Both the position numbers and the translations under genes were made by a program. A stretch of 64,000 nt of DNA from Emcibacter sp048269205 (GTDB lineage: Bacteria > Pseudomonadota > Alphaproteobacteria > Sphingomonadales > Emcibacteraceae), in the NCBI RefSeq assembly GCF_048269205.1, contig NZ_JBLXJC010000004.1, forward strand, positions 1 through 64,000, read 5' to 3'. Of the stretch, positions 44,945-53,754 are shown one piece after another; positions within the stretch are counted from its first letter, which is position 1, and the number at the start of each line of letters is the position of its first letter. The notes under the pieces were generated by a model that ran no database searches, was not told where the DNA came from, and saw nothing but the letters and a program-made list of their open reading frames with translations.

Positions 44945-45774
44945 TCCCCGGCGCTCCTGGCTTTTTCAGCATCATATTTCTGTTTCAGGTTTATAATGGC
45001 CACCGCAGTTTCCTCGATGGACCTGCGGGTTACATCGATAACCGGCCAGCCGTTCTTGCTGAACAGGCGGCGGGCCATCTGTACTTCTTCCTTTACCGCA
45101 TCCTCGTCAACATAAGTGGTTTCCCCTTCCTGTTTCAGAGACAACAGGCGATTGCGGCGGATCTGGATCAGCCGATCGGCGCTGTTCACCAGCCCGACAA
45201 TAAATTTATGTTTGTTTTCTTCCAGCTCTTTCGGAATCGGGCATCCCGGCACAATCGGCACATTGGCCGCCTTGATTCCCCGGTTGGCCAGATAAATGCA
45301 GGTCGGTGTTTTTGAGGTGCGCGATACACCGACAAGAATGATATCCGCCTCGGCCAGTCCGTCGGTCAGCTGGCCGTCATCATGGGCCAGCGTATAATGA
45401 ATGGCGTCGATGCGATCGTAATAAGCCTCGTTCATTTCGTGCTGCATGCCGGGACGGGCAATACTGGTGGCGCCAAGATGAACGCCAAGCTCGCGAATAA
45501 TGCCCTGCATGACAGAAATATAGGGCCAGTTGTTTTCCTTGCAGGCGGCAACCAGCACTTCCTCGATTTCCGGATTGACCAGGGTAAACATGATCAGCCC
45601 CGGTTTTTCCCTGAACTCGGGAATAATCCGTTCCATATGGCGGGTCGTCCGGATCATGGGCCAGTGATGTTTGACCGGTTCAATATCGGGAAACTGGGCC
45701 AGGGCCGCCTTGGCAACCTGTTCAAGGGTATCCCCGGTAGCATCGGAAACCAGATGGAAGGTGACTTTCTTCAT
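44941..45774 (-). CDS. ppsR: Phosphoenolpyruvate synthase/PPDK regulatory protein (DUF299)
   Basis: A 277-residue bifunctional ADP-dependent kinase and phosphorylase that switches phosphoenolpyruvate synthase or pyruvate phosphate dikinase. It begins MKKVTFHLVSDATGDTLEQV and carries the kinase P-loop GVSRTSKTPTCIYLANRG near residue 150. The family start at 45774 was chosen because the open frame upstream runs through DnaA boxes. It is the first minus-strand gene beside the predicted origin, matching the Caulobacter arrangement of a DUF299 gene opposite hemE. Confidence 0.94.
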   Translation of the reverse strand: MKKVTFHLVSDATGDTLEQVAKAALAQFPDIEPVKHHWPMIRTTRHMERIIPEFREKPGLIMFTLVNPEIEEVLVAACKENNWPYISVMQGIIRELGVHLGATSIARPGMQHEMNEAYYDRIDAIHYTLAHDDGQLTDGLAEADIILVGVSRTSKTPTCIYLANRGIKAANVPIVPGCPIPKELEENKHKFIVGLVNSADRLIQIRRNRLLSLKQEGETTYVDEDAVKEEVQMARRLFSKNGWPVIDVTRRSIEETAVAIINLKQKYDAEKARSAGE

Positions 45775-46192
45775 TGTGCTGTCCCGAAATCGCTTTTCAG
45801 ACCAAATTTGTGGATTATGTGGATAAGTTGGACAATTTGCCGGAAATGAAAATTTTACACACCCTGTTCTTTTTTCATCCCTGACTAATCCTCCTCTGGA
45901 TAAGATAAAAGGAAACTCTGTGGGAATCATCAATAAATTTTCAAGTGGAGCCAGAATGCTGATTTATTCACATTATCCACATTTTTCACAAGCAAAGGAA
46001 ACTCCGCTGTTCACAAAGTTATACAGAAAAGATATGAAATTCCTGTTTTTTTGGATTTGGGACTGCTATGTCAGTAAATCTGTGGATAATATTTAATCCC
46101 TGTTATCCACAGGCAACCACTACAACATCATCCTTTTATTTATATAAATATAAATAGTATTTCTTTCAGTGCATAACTTCAGGCCGAGCTTT
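45775..46192. other. Predicted chromosomal replication origin (oriC)
   Basis: This 418-base AT-rich gap separates divergent ppsR and hemE. Four perfect DnaA boxes (TTATCCACA) occur at 45818-45826 (minus), 45973-45981 (plus), 46081-46089 (minus) and 46103-46111 (plus). Near matches join them in phase: TGTGGATTA at 45809-45817, TTATTCACA at 45964-45972, TTTTTCACA at 45982-45990, a 8/9 match at 45895-45903 and TTATACAGA at 46019-46027. A nearly pure A/T stretch at 46131-46166 next to hemE is the best candidate for the unwinding element. One GANTC methylation site is at 45924-45928. No full CtrA site (TTAA-N7-TTAA) was seen. Confidence 0.9.
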
Positions 46193-47233
46193 ATGACGGA
46201 AAACAAGAGATTCATTCAGACACTCAAAGGTCAGGTGACAGACAGGCCACCCTTCTGGTTCATGCGCCAGGCCGGCCGTTACCTTCCCGAATATATGGCT
46301 GTCAGGAAGGAAGCGGGGTCTTTCCTGGACCTTTGTTACAATCCGGATTTTGCGGTTGAGGTCACATTGCAGCCTTTAAGGCGTTACGACATGGATGCAG
46401 CGATCCTGTTTTCAGATATTCTTGTCATCCCCCATGCCCTGGGTCAGCATCTGGAATTCCGTCAGGGGGAAGGACCGGTTCTGGAACCCGTTGATGATCC
46501 CGAGAAACTCGGCAAGCTCACTCTCGACAATCTTCATGACAGGCTTGCCCCGGTCTATGAAACCGTCTCCCGTCTTTCCCGTGAGATCCCGTCCCATACG
46601 GCCCTGATCGGCTTTGCAGGCGCCCCCTGGACCGTGGCAAGCTATATGGTGGGCGGCAAAGGCTCTCCGGACCAGGCGGCGGCACGTCTCTGGGCCTATA
46701 GCGATGAAAAGGCTTTCCAGGCGCTGATGGAGCTCCTGGTGGAGGCCACTTCGCAATATTTGATCCGACAGGCGGAACAGGGAGCCGAAGTCCTGCAAAT
46801 ATTTGATACCTGGGCCGGAAATCTGCCCATGGAAGAATTTCGTAAATGGTGTATGGCGCCGACAAAAAGGATTGTTGAAAATATCCGCGCCCGTTTTCCG
46901 GAAATACCGGTTATCGGTTTCCCACGGGGCGCAGGTCCCCGCTATCCGGACTATGTCCGCGAGACCGGGGTAAGTGCAGTCAGTATTGATACTTCCATGC
47001 CGACAGACTGGGCCCGGGAGAATATTCAGTCCCTGTGTCCCGTACAGGGCAATCTGGACCCCCTGCTTCTGGTCAGTGGTGGTCCTGCACTGGAAAAGGC
47101 GGTTGCGGCCATTCTTGATAGTCTGTCGGGCCGCCCGTTTATATTTAATCTGGGTCATGGTATCGTACCGCAGACACCACCGGAACATGTGGCCCTGGTT
47201 TCCGAGATGATTAAAGGTTATGTCAGAAGCTGA
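46193..47233 (+). CDS. hemE: Uroporphyrinogen decarboxylase
   Basis: A 346-residue enzyme that removes four carboxyl groups from uroporphyrinogen III in heme synthesis. The family start MTENKRFIQTLKGQ and the substrate-binding PPFWFMRQAGRYLPEY are intact, as are ILFSDILVIPHALGQ and FNLGHGIVPQTPPEHV at the C-terminus. ATG 46193 is preferred to a GTG 24 bases upstream that would add eight atypical residues. The gene flanks the predicted origin, as hemE does in Caulobacter, and overlaps hemH by 14 bases. Confidence 0.97.
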   Translation: MTENKRFIQTLKGQVTDRPPFWFMRQAGRYLPEYMAVRKEAGSFLDLCYNPDFAVEVTLQPLRRYDMDAAILFSDILVIPHALGQHLEFRQGEGPVLEPVDDPEKLGKLTLDNLHDRLAPVYETVSRLSREIPSHTALIGFAGAPWTVASYMVGGKGSPDQAAARLWAYSDEKAFQALMELLVEATSQYLIRQAEQGAEVLQIFDTWAGNLPMEEFRKWCMAPTKRIVENIRARFPEIPVIGFPRGAGPRYPDYVRETGVSAVSIDTSMPTDWARENIQSLCPVQGNLDPLLLVSGGPALEKAVAAILDSLSGRPFIFNLGHGIVPQTPPEHVALVSEMIKGYVRS

Positions 47234-48206
47234 AATGCAAAAAAAAGAAAAAATTGCTGTCGTCCTGTTTAATCTGGGGGGGCCGGACAGTCTGGAAGCG
47301 GTAAAGCCCTTCCTGTTTAATCTTTTTAACGATCCGGCCATTATTACGGTACCCAATCCGCTGCGCTGGTGTCTGGCCAAATTCATATCTGCCCGCCGGG
47401 CGCCGTTCGCCCGCAATATATACCGGGAAATCGGCAACAAGTCCCCTCTTCTTGAGCAAACAGAGGCTCAGACCCGGGCGCTTGAGGAGAAGCTTAATCA
47501 GTCCGGAACCGGCGATTACGGCTGCTTCATCGCCATGCGTTACTGGCATCCTTTTTCCGATGAAACTGTTTCGAAAGTGAAACAATTTAACCCTGACCGG
47601 ATTGTATTGCTGCCGCTCTATCCGCAATATTCTGTAACCACCACGGGGTCGTCCCTGATTGACTGGACAAAAAAGGCAAAAGCCGCGGATCTTGCCGTGC
47701 CAACAGTGATGATCCGGGAATACCCTCGGGACGAAAAATTTATCCAGGCTCATGCGACCCTGATCCGGGAAGCTCTGGTGGACATTTCCAGTCCCGGCGA
47801 TTACCGGCTGCTTTTTTCCGCCCATGGCCTGCCGAAAAAGGTAATCGAGTCCGGTGACCCCTACCAGGCCCAGGTGGAACAGACCTGTGCGGCCATTATT
47901 GAAAAGCTGGGCGATACTGGACTGGAGTATGTGACCTGCTATCAGAGCCGGGTCGGTCCGCTGGAATGGATCGGTCCCAGTACGGAAGACGAGATTGACC
48001 GGGCTGGCGAGGATGGGAAGAATTTGATCATCGTGCCGGTAGCCTTTGTCTCTGAACATTCGGAGACCCTGGTTGAGCTGGATATTGAATATCGGGAGTT
48101 TGCCGAAAAAGCCGGCGTGAAAGACTATATTCGGGTGCCGGCGCTGCAGTGCCAGCCGGACTTTATCGAAAGTCTTGCCGGTCTTGTGTTGAAAACAGCG
48201 GGATAA
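47220..48206 (+). CDS. hemH: Ferrochelatase
   Basis: A 328-residue enzyme that inserts ferrous iron into protoporphyrin IX. Family features are VVLFNLGGPDSLEAVKPFL at the start, LPLYPQYSVTTTGSS, the active-site His in LFSAHGLPKKVIESGDPY, and the glutamate-rich ending VPVAFVSEHSETLVELD. ATG 47220 lies inside the end of hemE, and an alternative ATG at 47235 would begin MQKKEK. The tight spacing hemE-hemH-hemJ indicates one heme operon. Confidence 0.96.
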   Translation: MSEAEMQKKEKIAVVLFNLGGPDSLEAVKPFLFNLFNDPAIITVPNPLRWCLAKFISARRAPFARNIYREIGNKSPLLEQTEAQTRALEEKLNQSGTGDYGCFIAMRYWHPFSDETVSKVKQFNPDRIVLLPLYPQYSVTTTGSSLIDWTKKAKAADLAVPTVMIREYPRDEKFIQAHATLIREALVDISSPGDYRLLFSAHGLPKKVIESGDPYQAQVEQTCAAIIEKLGDTGLEYVTCYQSRVGPLEWIGPSTEDEIDRAGEDGKNLIIVPVAFVSEHSETLVELDIEYREFAEKAGVKDYIRVPALQCQPDFIESLAGLVLKTAG

Positions 48207-48223
48207 AAGAGGGGGAGAGACAG

Positions 48224-48667
48224 ATGGTTGATTTTCTACAGGATTATTATGAATGGTTTCTGGTCCTTCATATTATTTCCGTGATTTCCTGGATGGCCGG
48301 CATGTTTTATCTGCCGCGGCTGTTTGTCTATCACTGTCAGGTACAGACCGGGTCAGAGACCTCCGAGCTTTTCAAGGTGATGGAGCGCAAGCTGCTGAGA
48401 TTCATCATCAATCCGGCCATGGTGGCGTCCTGGATTTTTGGTCTGGCGCTGGCTTTTGGAATGGATCGCTGGAGCGAGCCCTGGTTTCACGCCAAATTCC
48501 TTCTGGTGCTTCTGATGAGTGGTTTTCACGGGTTTCTGAGCCGCTGGCGGAAACAGTTTGAACGGGATGAAAATAGCCATACCGAAGGTTTTTACCGCAA
48601 GATGAACGAGGTGCCGACGGTTCTGATGATCCTGATCGTGTTCCTCGTGATTATGCGGCCGTTCTGA
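48224..48667 (+). CDS. hemJ: Protoporphyrinogen IX oxidase HemJ
   Basis: A 147-residue integral membrane protein of the HemJ family, the protoporphyrinogen oxidase used by most alphaproteobacteria in place of HemG or HemY. Four hydrophobic helices are visible. The first begins YEWFLVLHIISVISWMAGMF, whose conserved His and the later SGFHGFLSRW His are heme ligands in the family. A strong GGGGGAGAG ribosome binding site precedes ATG 48224. The product's substrate is made two steps after HemE and is passed on to HemH, so three linked heme genes stand together. Confidence 0.92.
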   Translation: MVDFLQDYYEWFLVLHIISVISWMAGMFYLPRLFVYHCQVQTGSETSELFKVMERKLLRFIINPAMVASWIFGLALAFGMDRWSEPWFHAKFLLVLLMSGFHGFLSRWRKQFERDENSHTEGFYRKMNEVPTVLMILIVFLVIMRPF

Positions 48668-48903
48668 AAAATCCGGCAGGAATCGCCTTTTCCTTGACAA
48701 ATTGAGGAGGATCGGCCAGAAAACGCCTTCACTTGTTGTTTTTTTTAGGTTATCCTCTGTACATTCCAAAAAAAGAACAATCGGAAATCTGTCTAATATT
48801 TCTCTCCATCATTGTCGACGCGTGCCTGACAGGAAGCGCTGTTGCTATTTACAGGTAATCACTTTTATTCGTTCTGAATAATCCCAATTTCCCGGACATC
48901 ATC

Positions 48904-50160
48904 ATGAATCTTCTAGACCTTAAGAAAAAATCACCTGCAGACCTTTTGTCCATGGCGGAAGAGCTGGAAATCGAAAATGCCAGCAACATGCGCAAGCAGG
49001 ATATGATGTTTGCCATCCTCAAGGCCTTGGCCGAAAAAGGTGAGACCATCAGCGGTGGCGGTGTAATCGAGGTTTTGCAGGACGGTTTCGGATTTCTGCG
49101 GTCGCCGGAAGCGAACTATCTGCCCGGACCCGATGATATTTATGTCTCCCCCAGCCAGATCCGCCGCTTTGCCCTGCGCACCGGAGACAGTGTGGAAGGC
49201 CAGATAAGGGCCCCGAAGGAGGGTGAGCGTTATTTTGCCCTCCTGAAAGTGGACAAAATCAATTTCGAGGACCCGGAAAAAAGCCGTCACAAGATCAACT
49301 TTGATAGCCTGACCCCGCTGTATCCTGATGAAAAATTCAAGCTGGATATGGAAGATCCGACTGTTACCGACAAGTCCTCCAGGGTCATTGACCTGGTTGC
49401 ACCTATCGGTAAGGGCCAGCGTTGTCTTATTGTGGCGCCGCCGCGGACCGGTAAAACCGTTTTGCTGCAGAATGTCGCCCATGCCATCACCGCCAACCAT
49501 CCGGAAGTCTATCTGATTGTACTTCTGATTGACGAGCGCCCGGAAGAGGTGACCGACATGCAGCGGTCAGTGAAGGGTGAAGTGATCAGCTCTACCTTTG
49601 ACGAGCCGGCCAGCCGTCACGTCCAGGTGGCTGAAATGGTTATCGAGAAGGCGAAGCGCCTGGTGGAACATAAAAAGGATGTGGTAATTTTGCTCGACAG
49701 TATCACCCGTCTCGCCCGCGCCTATAACACCGTGGTCCCCAGCTCAGGCAAGGTGCTGACCGGTGGTGTTGATGCCAACGCCCTGCAGCGCCCGAAACGT
49801 TTCTTTGGTGCCGCCCGCAATATCGAAGAAGGCGGATCGCTCAGCATTATCGCCACTTCCCTGATTGAAACCGGCAGCCGCATGGATGAAGTGATCTTCG
49901 AGGAATTCAAAGGCACCGGCAACAGCGAGATTGTGCTTGATCGCAAAGTCAGCGACAAACGTATCTTCCCGGCCATGGACATTACAAAATCCGGCACCAG
50001 GAAAGAAGAACTGCTTCTCGACAAGGGAACCTTGTCAAAAATGTGGGTGCTTCGTCGTATTCTCATGCCCATGGGGTCGGTGGATGCCATCGAATTCCTG
50101 CTTGGCAAGTTGAAGGAAACCAAGAACAACGAGGAATTCTTCGAAAGCATGAATAACTAG
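48904..50160 (+). CDS. rho: Transcription termination factor Rho
   Basis: A 418-residue hexameric RNA helicase that ends transcription at rut sites. The N-terminal Rho_N and cold-shock-like RNA-binding domains (LKKKSPADLLSMAEELEIEN, DGFGFLRSPEANYLPGP) lead to the ATPase with Walker A APPRTGKTVLLQNVA near residue 178. LLIDERPEEVTDMQRSV and the Q/R-loop region FFGAARNIEEGGSLSI follow. The 236-base leader from hemJ has no clear promoter. Rho leaders are often self-regulated, but no specific element is recognised. A strong terminator follows. Confidence 0.98.
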   Translation: MNLLDLKKKSPADLLSMAEELEIENASNMRKQDMMFAILKALAEKGETISGGGVIEVLQDGFGFLRSPEANYLPGPDDIYVSPSQIRRFALRTGDSVEGQIRAPKEGERYFALLKVDKINFEDPEKSRHKINFDSLTPLYPDEKFKLDMEDPTVTDKSSRVIDLVAPIGKGQRCLIVAPPRTGKTVLLQNVAHAITANHPEVYLIVLLIDERPEEVTDMQRSVKGEVISSTFDEPASRHVQVAEMVIEKAKRLVEHKKDVVILLDSITRLARAYNTVVPSSGKVLTGGVDANALQRPKRFFGAARNIEEGGSLSIIATSLIETGSRMDEVIFEEFKGTGNSEIVLDRKVSDKRIFPAMDITKSGTRKEELLLDKGTLSKMWVLRRILMPMGSVDAIEFLLGKLKETKNNEEFFESMNN

Positions 50161-50181
50161 AAATAGAAAAGCTTCTGAAAG

Positions 50182-50210
50182 GCCCCCTTTTTCAAAGGGG
50201 GCTTTTTTTT
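50182..50210 (+). terminator. Rho-independent terminator of rho
   Basis: The perfect 9-bp stem GCCCCCTTT (50182-50190) and AAAGGGGGC (50194-50202) has a 3-base loop and is followed by eight T residues. It lies 21 bases after the rho stop. Confidence 0.95.
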
Positions 50211-50296
50211 GTCTGGTGAATATGAGTAGAGATAAATATCCGTATACTTTTCTTATGGTCTTTCCTATAGTTCCGGAAAACCAAAGGGGATAAAAT

Positions 50297-51766
50297 GTGA
50301 CGGAAGAAACCGCCCGCGAACCAAGTCTGCTGGATGCCATAATTCCGGTCTTTTTTCTTATTGCGCTTCTGACCACGTCGGTTCTGCTGTACAGGGACAA
50401 TTCCTCTTACGGCCCGAACCAGATCGCCCTGATCCTGGCCGGTGGCGTGGCATTGCTGATCGGCTGGAAAAACGGTGTTTCCTGGCGGACCATGGAGCAG
50501 GCTATCTCCCGGGGGATCGGAAATACCGTGGGCGCATTGCTGATCCTGCTGATGGTCGGGGGCCTGATCGGGACCTGGATTCTCGCCGGCACCGTTCCTG
50601 CCATGATCTACTATGGCCTGCAGGTAATTAACCCGTCGGTGTTTTATTTTACCGCCTGTATATTGTGTGCCATCACTTCCATCAGTATCGGGTCGAGCTG
50701 GACCACGGCAAGCACCATCGGAATCGGTCTGATCGGGATTTCATCCGGTCTTGGCCTGTCCGTGGAGATTACAGCCGGGGCCATTATCAGTGGTGCCTAT
50801 TTCGGCGACAAGATGTCGCCGTTGTCCGATACGACAAATCTTGCTCCGGCCGTAACAGGTACCGATCTTTTCACCCATATCCGGCATATGATGTGGACGA
50901 CCGGTCCGGCGATTGTGATTTCCCTGATTCTTTTTCTGATTATTGGTCTCGGGCAGGAACCGGTTCAGGGGGATATTTCCATTGAGGGACGTTTGCTGAT
51001 CCTGGATGAGAATTTCTCCATCGGTCCGCATTTGTTTTTACCGATGGCTGTTGTCTTTTTCCTGGCCTACAGAAAGTATCCCGCCTTTCCGATCCTCCTG
51101 TTCGGGACAATCCTGGGCGCGGTTATGGCTCTCATTTTTCAGCAGCAGACCATCCTGCGGTTTGTGGGTGATACCGGGATGTGGGATGGAATATCCCTGT
51201 TCAAGGGGGTATGGACAGCCATGTTTGACGGCTATAGTTCCGTCACAGGGAATGAAGAACTGGATGAATTGCTGAGCCGCGGCGGAATGGCCAATATGCT
51301 GAATACCATCTGGCTTATCATGTGTGCCATTACCTTTGGCTCCATCATGGAAAAACTGGGTATGCTTCGTAAGCTTGTGGTTGGTGTTCTGGGGTTGGCG
51401 AAAAGTACAGGCTCCTTGATCCTGGTTACAGCGCTGACCTGTATCGGCATCAATATTGTCGCCATGGATCAGTATATTGCTATCGTATTGCCTGGCCGAA
51501 TGTACAGAATCGAGTTCGAGCGGCGGAAACTGGCGGCCAAGAATTTAAGCCGGATATTGGAGGATACGGCGACAGTCACGTCCGTATTGGTACCGTGGAA
51601 TACCTGTGGGGCCTTTATGTCCGCTACCCTGGGCGTGATGACATTTGCTTATGCGCCCTATTGTTTTTTCAATCTGATAAGTCCTGTTATTTCAGTGATT
51701 TACGGGTATACAAACTTTAAAATAGCGCCTCTGGAAGATGAGAAAGCGGTAGTTGAACCGGCTTAA
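50297..51766 (+). CDS. nhaC: Na+/H+ antiporter NhaC family
   Basis: A 489-residue polytopic membrane protein with about 11-12 hydrophobic helices. ISIGSSWTTASTIGIGLIGI and the SGAYFGDKMSPLSDTTNLAP motif are diagnostic of NhaC antiporters, which export sodium in exchange for protons. MDQYIAIVLPGRMYRIEF lies near the C-terminus. The start is a GTG at 50297, 6 bases after AAGGGGAT; the ATG three bases earlier runs directly into TGA. It is a single gene between terminator-ended rho and the mnmE cluster, and suggests a saline or alkaline habitat. Confidence 0.92.
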   Translation: MTEETAREPSLLDAIIPVFFLIALLTTSVLLYRDNSSYGPNQIALILAGGVALLIGWKNGVSWRTMEQAISRGIGNTVGALLILLMVGGLIGTWILAGTVPAMIYYGLQVINPSVFYFTACILCAITSISIGSSWTTASTIGIGLIGISSGLGLSVEITAGAIISGAYFGDKMSPLSDTTNLAPAVTGTDLFTHIRHMMWTTGPAIVISLILFLIIGLGQEPVQGDISIEGRLLILDENFSIGPHLFLPMAVVFFLAYRKYPAFPILLFGTILGAVMALIFQQQTILRFVGDTGMWDGISLFKGVWTAMFDGYSSVTGNEELDELLSRGGMANMLNTIWLIMCAITFGSIMEKLGMLRKLVVGVLGLAKSTGSLILVTALTCIGINIVAMDQYIAIVLPGRMYRIEFERRKLAAKNLSRILEDTATVTSVLVPWNTCGAFMSATLGVMTFAYAPYCFFNLISPVISVIYGYTNFKIAPLEDEKAVVEPA

Positions 51767-51914
51767 ACCGGTTTGTGGAGAGTACTAATATATCTAATAG
51801 ATATATAAAAATAATTGGCATTTCCCCGAAATGTCTGCTTATATGACTTATACGATCCGCCGGGCGCTATATTTTTCGTCCGGTGATAAATTTTAAGCTT
51901 TTCAGAGAACGACC

Positions 51915-52166
51915 ATGAAAATATCCATAGATATCGACTGCACCCCGAAGGAAGCCCGGCAGTTTCTTGGATTGCCCGATCTGGAGCCCATCCAGCAGGC
52001 TTTCATGACTGAACTTCAGGAAAAGATGACCAGCGGCCTGTCTCCTGAAGACATGGAAAAGATGTTCAATATGTGGGTTGCGCCCAGTCTCAACATGGCC
52101 GGACAGGGGCTCGAGACTTTCCAGAATATTTTCTGGAATACCGGCGGGAAAACCTCGGGCAAATAA
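51915..52166 (+). CDS. Small conserved protein (DUF6489-like)
   Basis: An 83-residue protein starting MKISIDIDCTPKEARQFLGL, with DLEPIQQAFMTELQEKMTSG and a helical end (MFNMWVAPSLNMAGQG). It resembles the short DUF6489 proteins found just upstream of mnmE in alphaproteobacteria, and is 12 bases before mnmE here, so it is probably co-transcribed. No catalytic residue pattern is visible. Function unknown. Similarity to phasin-like or chaperone-like helices is only impressionistic. Confidence 0.8.
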   Translation: MKISIDIDCTPKEARQFLGLPDLEPIQQAFMTELQEKMTSGLSPEDMEKMFNMWVAPSLNMAGQGLETFQNIFWNTGGKTSGK

Positions 52167-52178
52167 ACAAGACAAGAT

Positions 52179-53525
52179 ATGACAATCTATGCACTTTCCA
52201 GCGGCAAGGGACGAGCCGGTGTGGCGGTTATTCGTCTTTCCGGACCAAAGGCTGCCGAGGTTTTGCTGGAACTTTCCGGGCTGGAAAGCCTTCCTTCTTC
52301 ACGTGAAGCGAAACTGACCTGGTTCCGGGACCCGGAAGATGGCGTGCGCCTGGATCAGGGGCTTGTTCTCTATTTCAGGGCGCCAAGCAGTTTCACCGGG
52401 GAGGATGTTGCCGAGTTTCATATTCACGGGGGGCGGGCCGTTGTTGCGGGGTTTCTCGAAGCTTTGTCAAAATTCGATGGTGTGAGACCTGCCGAGCCGG
52501 GTGAATTCACGCGCCGGGCTTTTGACAATGGCAAGATGGATCTAACAGCGACAGAAGGTCTTGCCGATCTGCTGAATGCGGAAACGGAGGCCCAGCGTCG
52601 CCAGGCCCTGCGGCAGATGGATGGTCAGCTTGGCCGCCTCTATGAAGGCTGGAGGAAAGAGATTATTTCCGCCATGGCCTATATGGAAGCGGATATTGAT
52701 TTTGCCGATGAGGAAATTCCCGAAGATGTGACGGAACGGGTGCGCCCGATTGTTTCCGCACTTCACGTGAAAATATCCGAACATCTGCAGGACGGTCACC
52801 GGGGGGAACGGATCAGGGACGGGCTTCAGGTGGTTATCCTTGGTGAACCAAATGTGGGAAAGTCTTCCCTGATGAATTTTCTGTCCCGGCGGGACGTGGC
52901 CATTGTATCCGATATCGAGGGGACAACCCGGGACGTGCTGGAAGTACATCTGGATATCAGGGGATTTCCGGTCACGATTGTTGATACGGCCGGCCTTCGT
53001 GAAAGCGGGGACGTTATCGAGGCAGAGGGAATCCGTCGTGCCAAAACCCGGGCGGAAGATTCAGACATCCGCATTGTCATGATCGAAGCAGGTCAATGGC
53101 CGCAGCCTGGCGAGACGGTGGCCTCCCTTATTAATGAGGACAGTTTGGTCCTGTTGAATAAATGCGATCTTTTGTCTTCTTCTTTTTCAGCTGTGGAGAT
53201 GAAAGGCTTCAAGCGAAAAAATATATACCCCATTTCAATTCAGTCCGGTATCGGTCTGGATCATTTCATGAAGGGGCTGGAAAGGGAAGTGGAAAAGCGC
53301 ATGGACCTTGCAGAGGCGCCAAGCCTGACCCGGACCCGCCATAGAAAAGCCTTAAAAGAGTCGCAGGATCATTTGCAGAGATTTCTCGACCATCCGGGTG
53401 CGGATCTGGAGCTTTTGGCTGAAGATCTTCGCCTGTCAGCCCGGGCCCTGGGCAGAATTACAGGCGTTGTCGATGTGGAGGATATCCTTGATGTCGTCTT
53501 CTCCGAATTCTGTATTGGTAAATAG
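52179..53525 (+). CDS. mnmE: tRNA modification GTPase MnmE
   Basis: A 448-residue GTPase that, with MnmG, adds the aminomethyl or carboxymethylaminomethyl group to U34 of certain tRNAs. The N-terminal folate-binding domain starts MTIYALSSGKGRAGVAVIRL. The G-domain has GEPNVGKSSLMN (P-loop), DTAGLRESGD (G3) and LNKCDLL (G4), and the protein ends with the family motif FCIGK. It is the first of the mnmE-mnmG-rsmG-parA-parB series conserved beside bacterial origins. Confidence 0.97.
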   Translation: MTIYALSSGKGRAGVAVIRLSGPKAAEVLLELSGLESLPSSREAKLTWFRDPEDGVRLDQGLVLYFRAPSSFTGEDVAEFHIHGGRAVVAGFLEALSKFDGVRPAEPGEFTRRAFDNGKMDLTATEGLADLLNAETEAQRRQALRQMDGQLGRLYEGWRKEIISAMAYMEADIDFADEEIPEDVTERVRPIVSALHVKISEHLQDGHRGERIRDGLQVVILGEPNVGKSSLMNFLSRRDVAIVSDIEGTTRDVLEVHLDIRGFPVTIVDTAGLRESGDVIEAEGIRRAKTRAEDSDIRIVMIEAGQWPQPGETVASLINEDSLVLLNKCDLLSSSFSAVEMKGFKRKNIYPISIQSGIGLDHFMKGLEREVEKRMDLAEAPSLTRTRHRKALKESQDHLQRFLDHPGADLELLAEDLRLSARALGRITGVVDVEDILDVVFSEFCIGK

Positions 53526-53588
53526 ACTTCTAATATATTGCGGAAAACAAGGACACTTTCGGGTCATTAATGAATTGCTCGGGACCTG

Positions 53589-53604
53589 TGTTTCACGTGG
53601 AACA
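53589..53604. other. parS-like site 1 (intergenic, mnmE-mnmG)
   Basis: The 16-mer TGTTTCACGTGGAACA is a perfect match to the ParB recognition site (reverse complement of TGTTCCACGTGAAACA), within the 229-base gap between mnmE and mnmG, about 7.5 kb from the predicted origin. Its position before parAB is where parS sites are expected. Confidence 0.92.
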
Positions 53605-53754
53605 TTTCATACCCGGTATAAAGCCCGGAAAAGGCCCTCCGAAAGACCGTGAATTTTCTCCATAATCAGGTATGATCTTCTTTGACATCCCGAAGGTGAC
53701 TGAGTAAAGTCGCCGACTTATCAGGATGGCTGAAAACACTCAAGAGATTTTTTG

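Noticed and set aside
46093..46107. Possible CtrA site in the origin (TTAA then 7 bases then TATC)
   Set aside because: The second half does not match TTAA, and no other full TTAA-N7-TTAA site was found in the gap.
48694..48699. TTGACA before rho as a promoter -35 box
   Set aside because: No acceptable -10 hexamer lies 16-18 bases downstream.
52295..52774. Two further CACGTG-centred sequences in mnmE (52295-52310 and 52759-52774)
   Set aside because: They match the parS 16-mer at only 12 and 11 positions, too weak to call without binding data.
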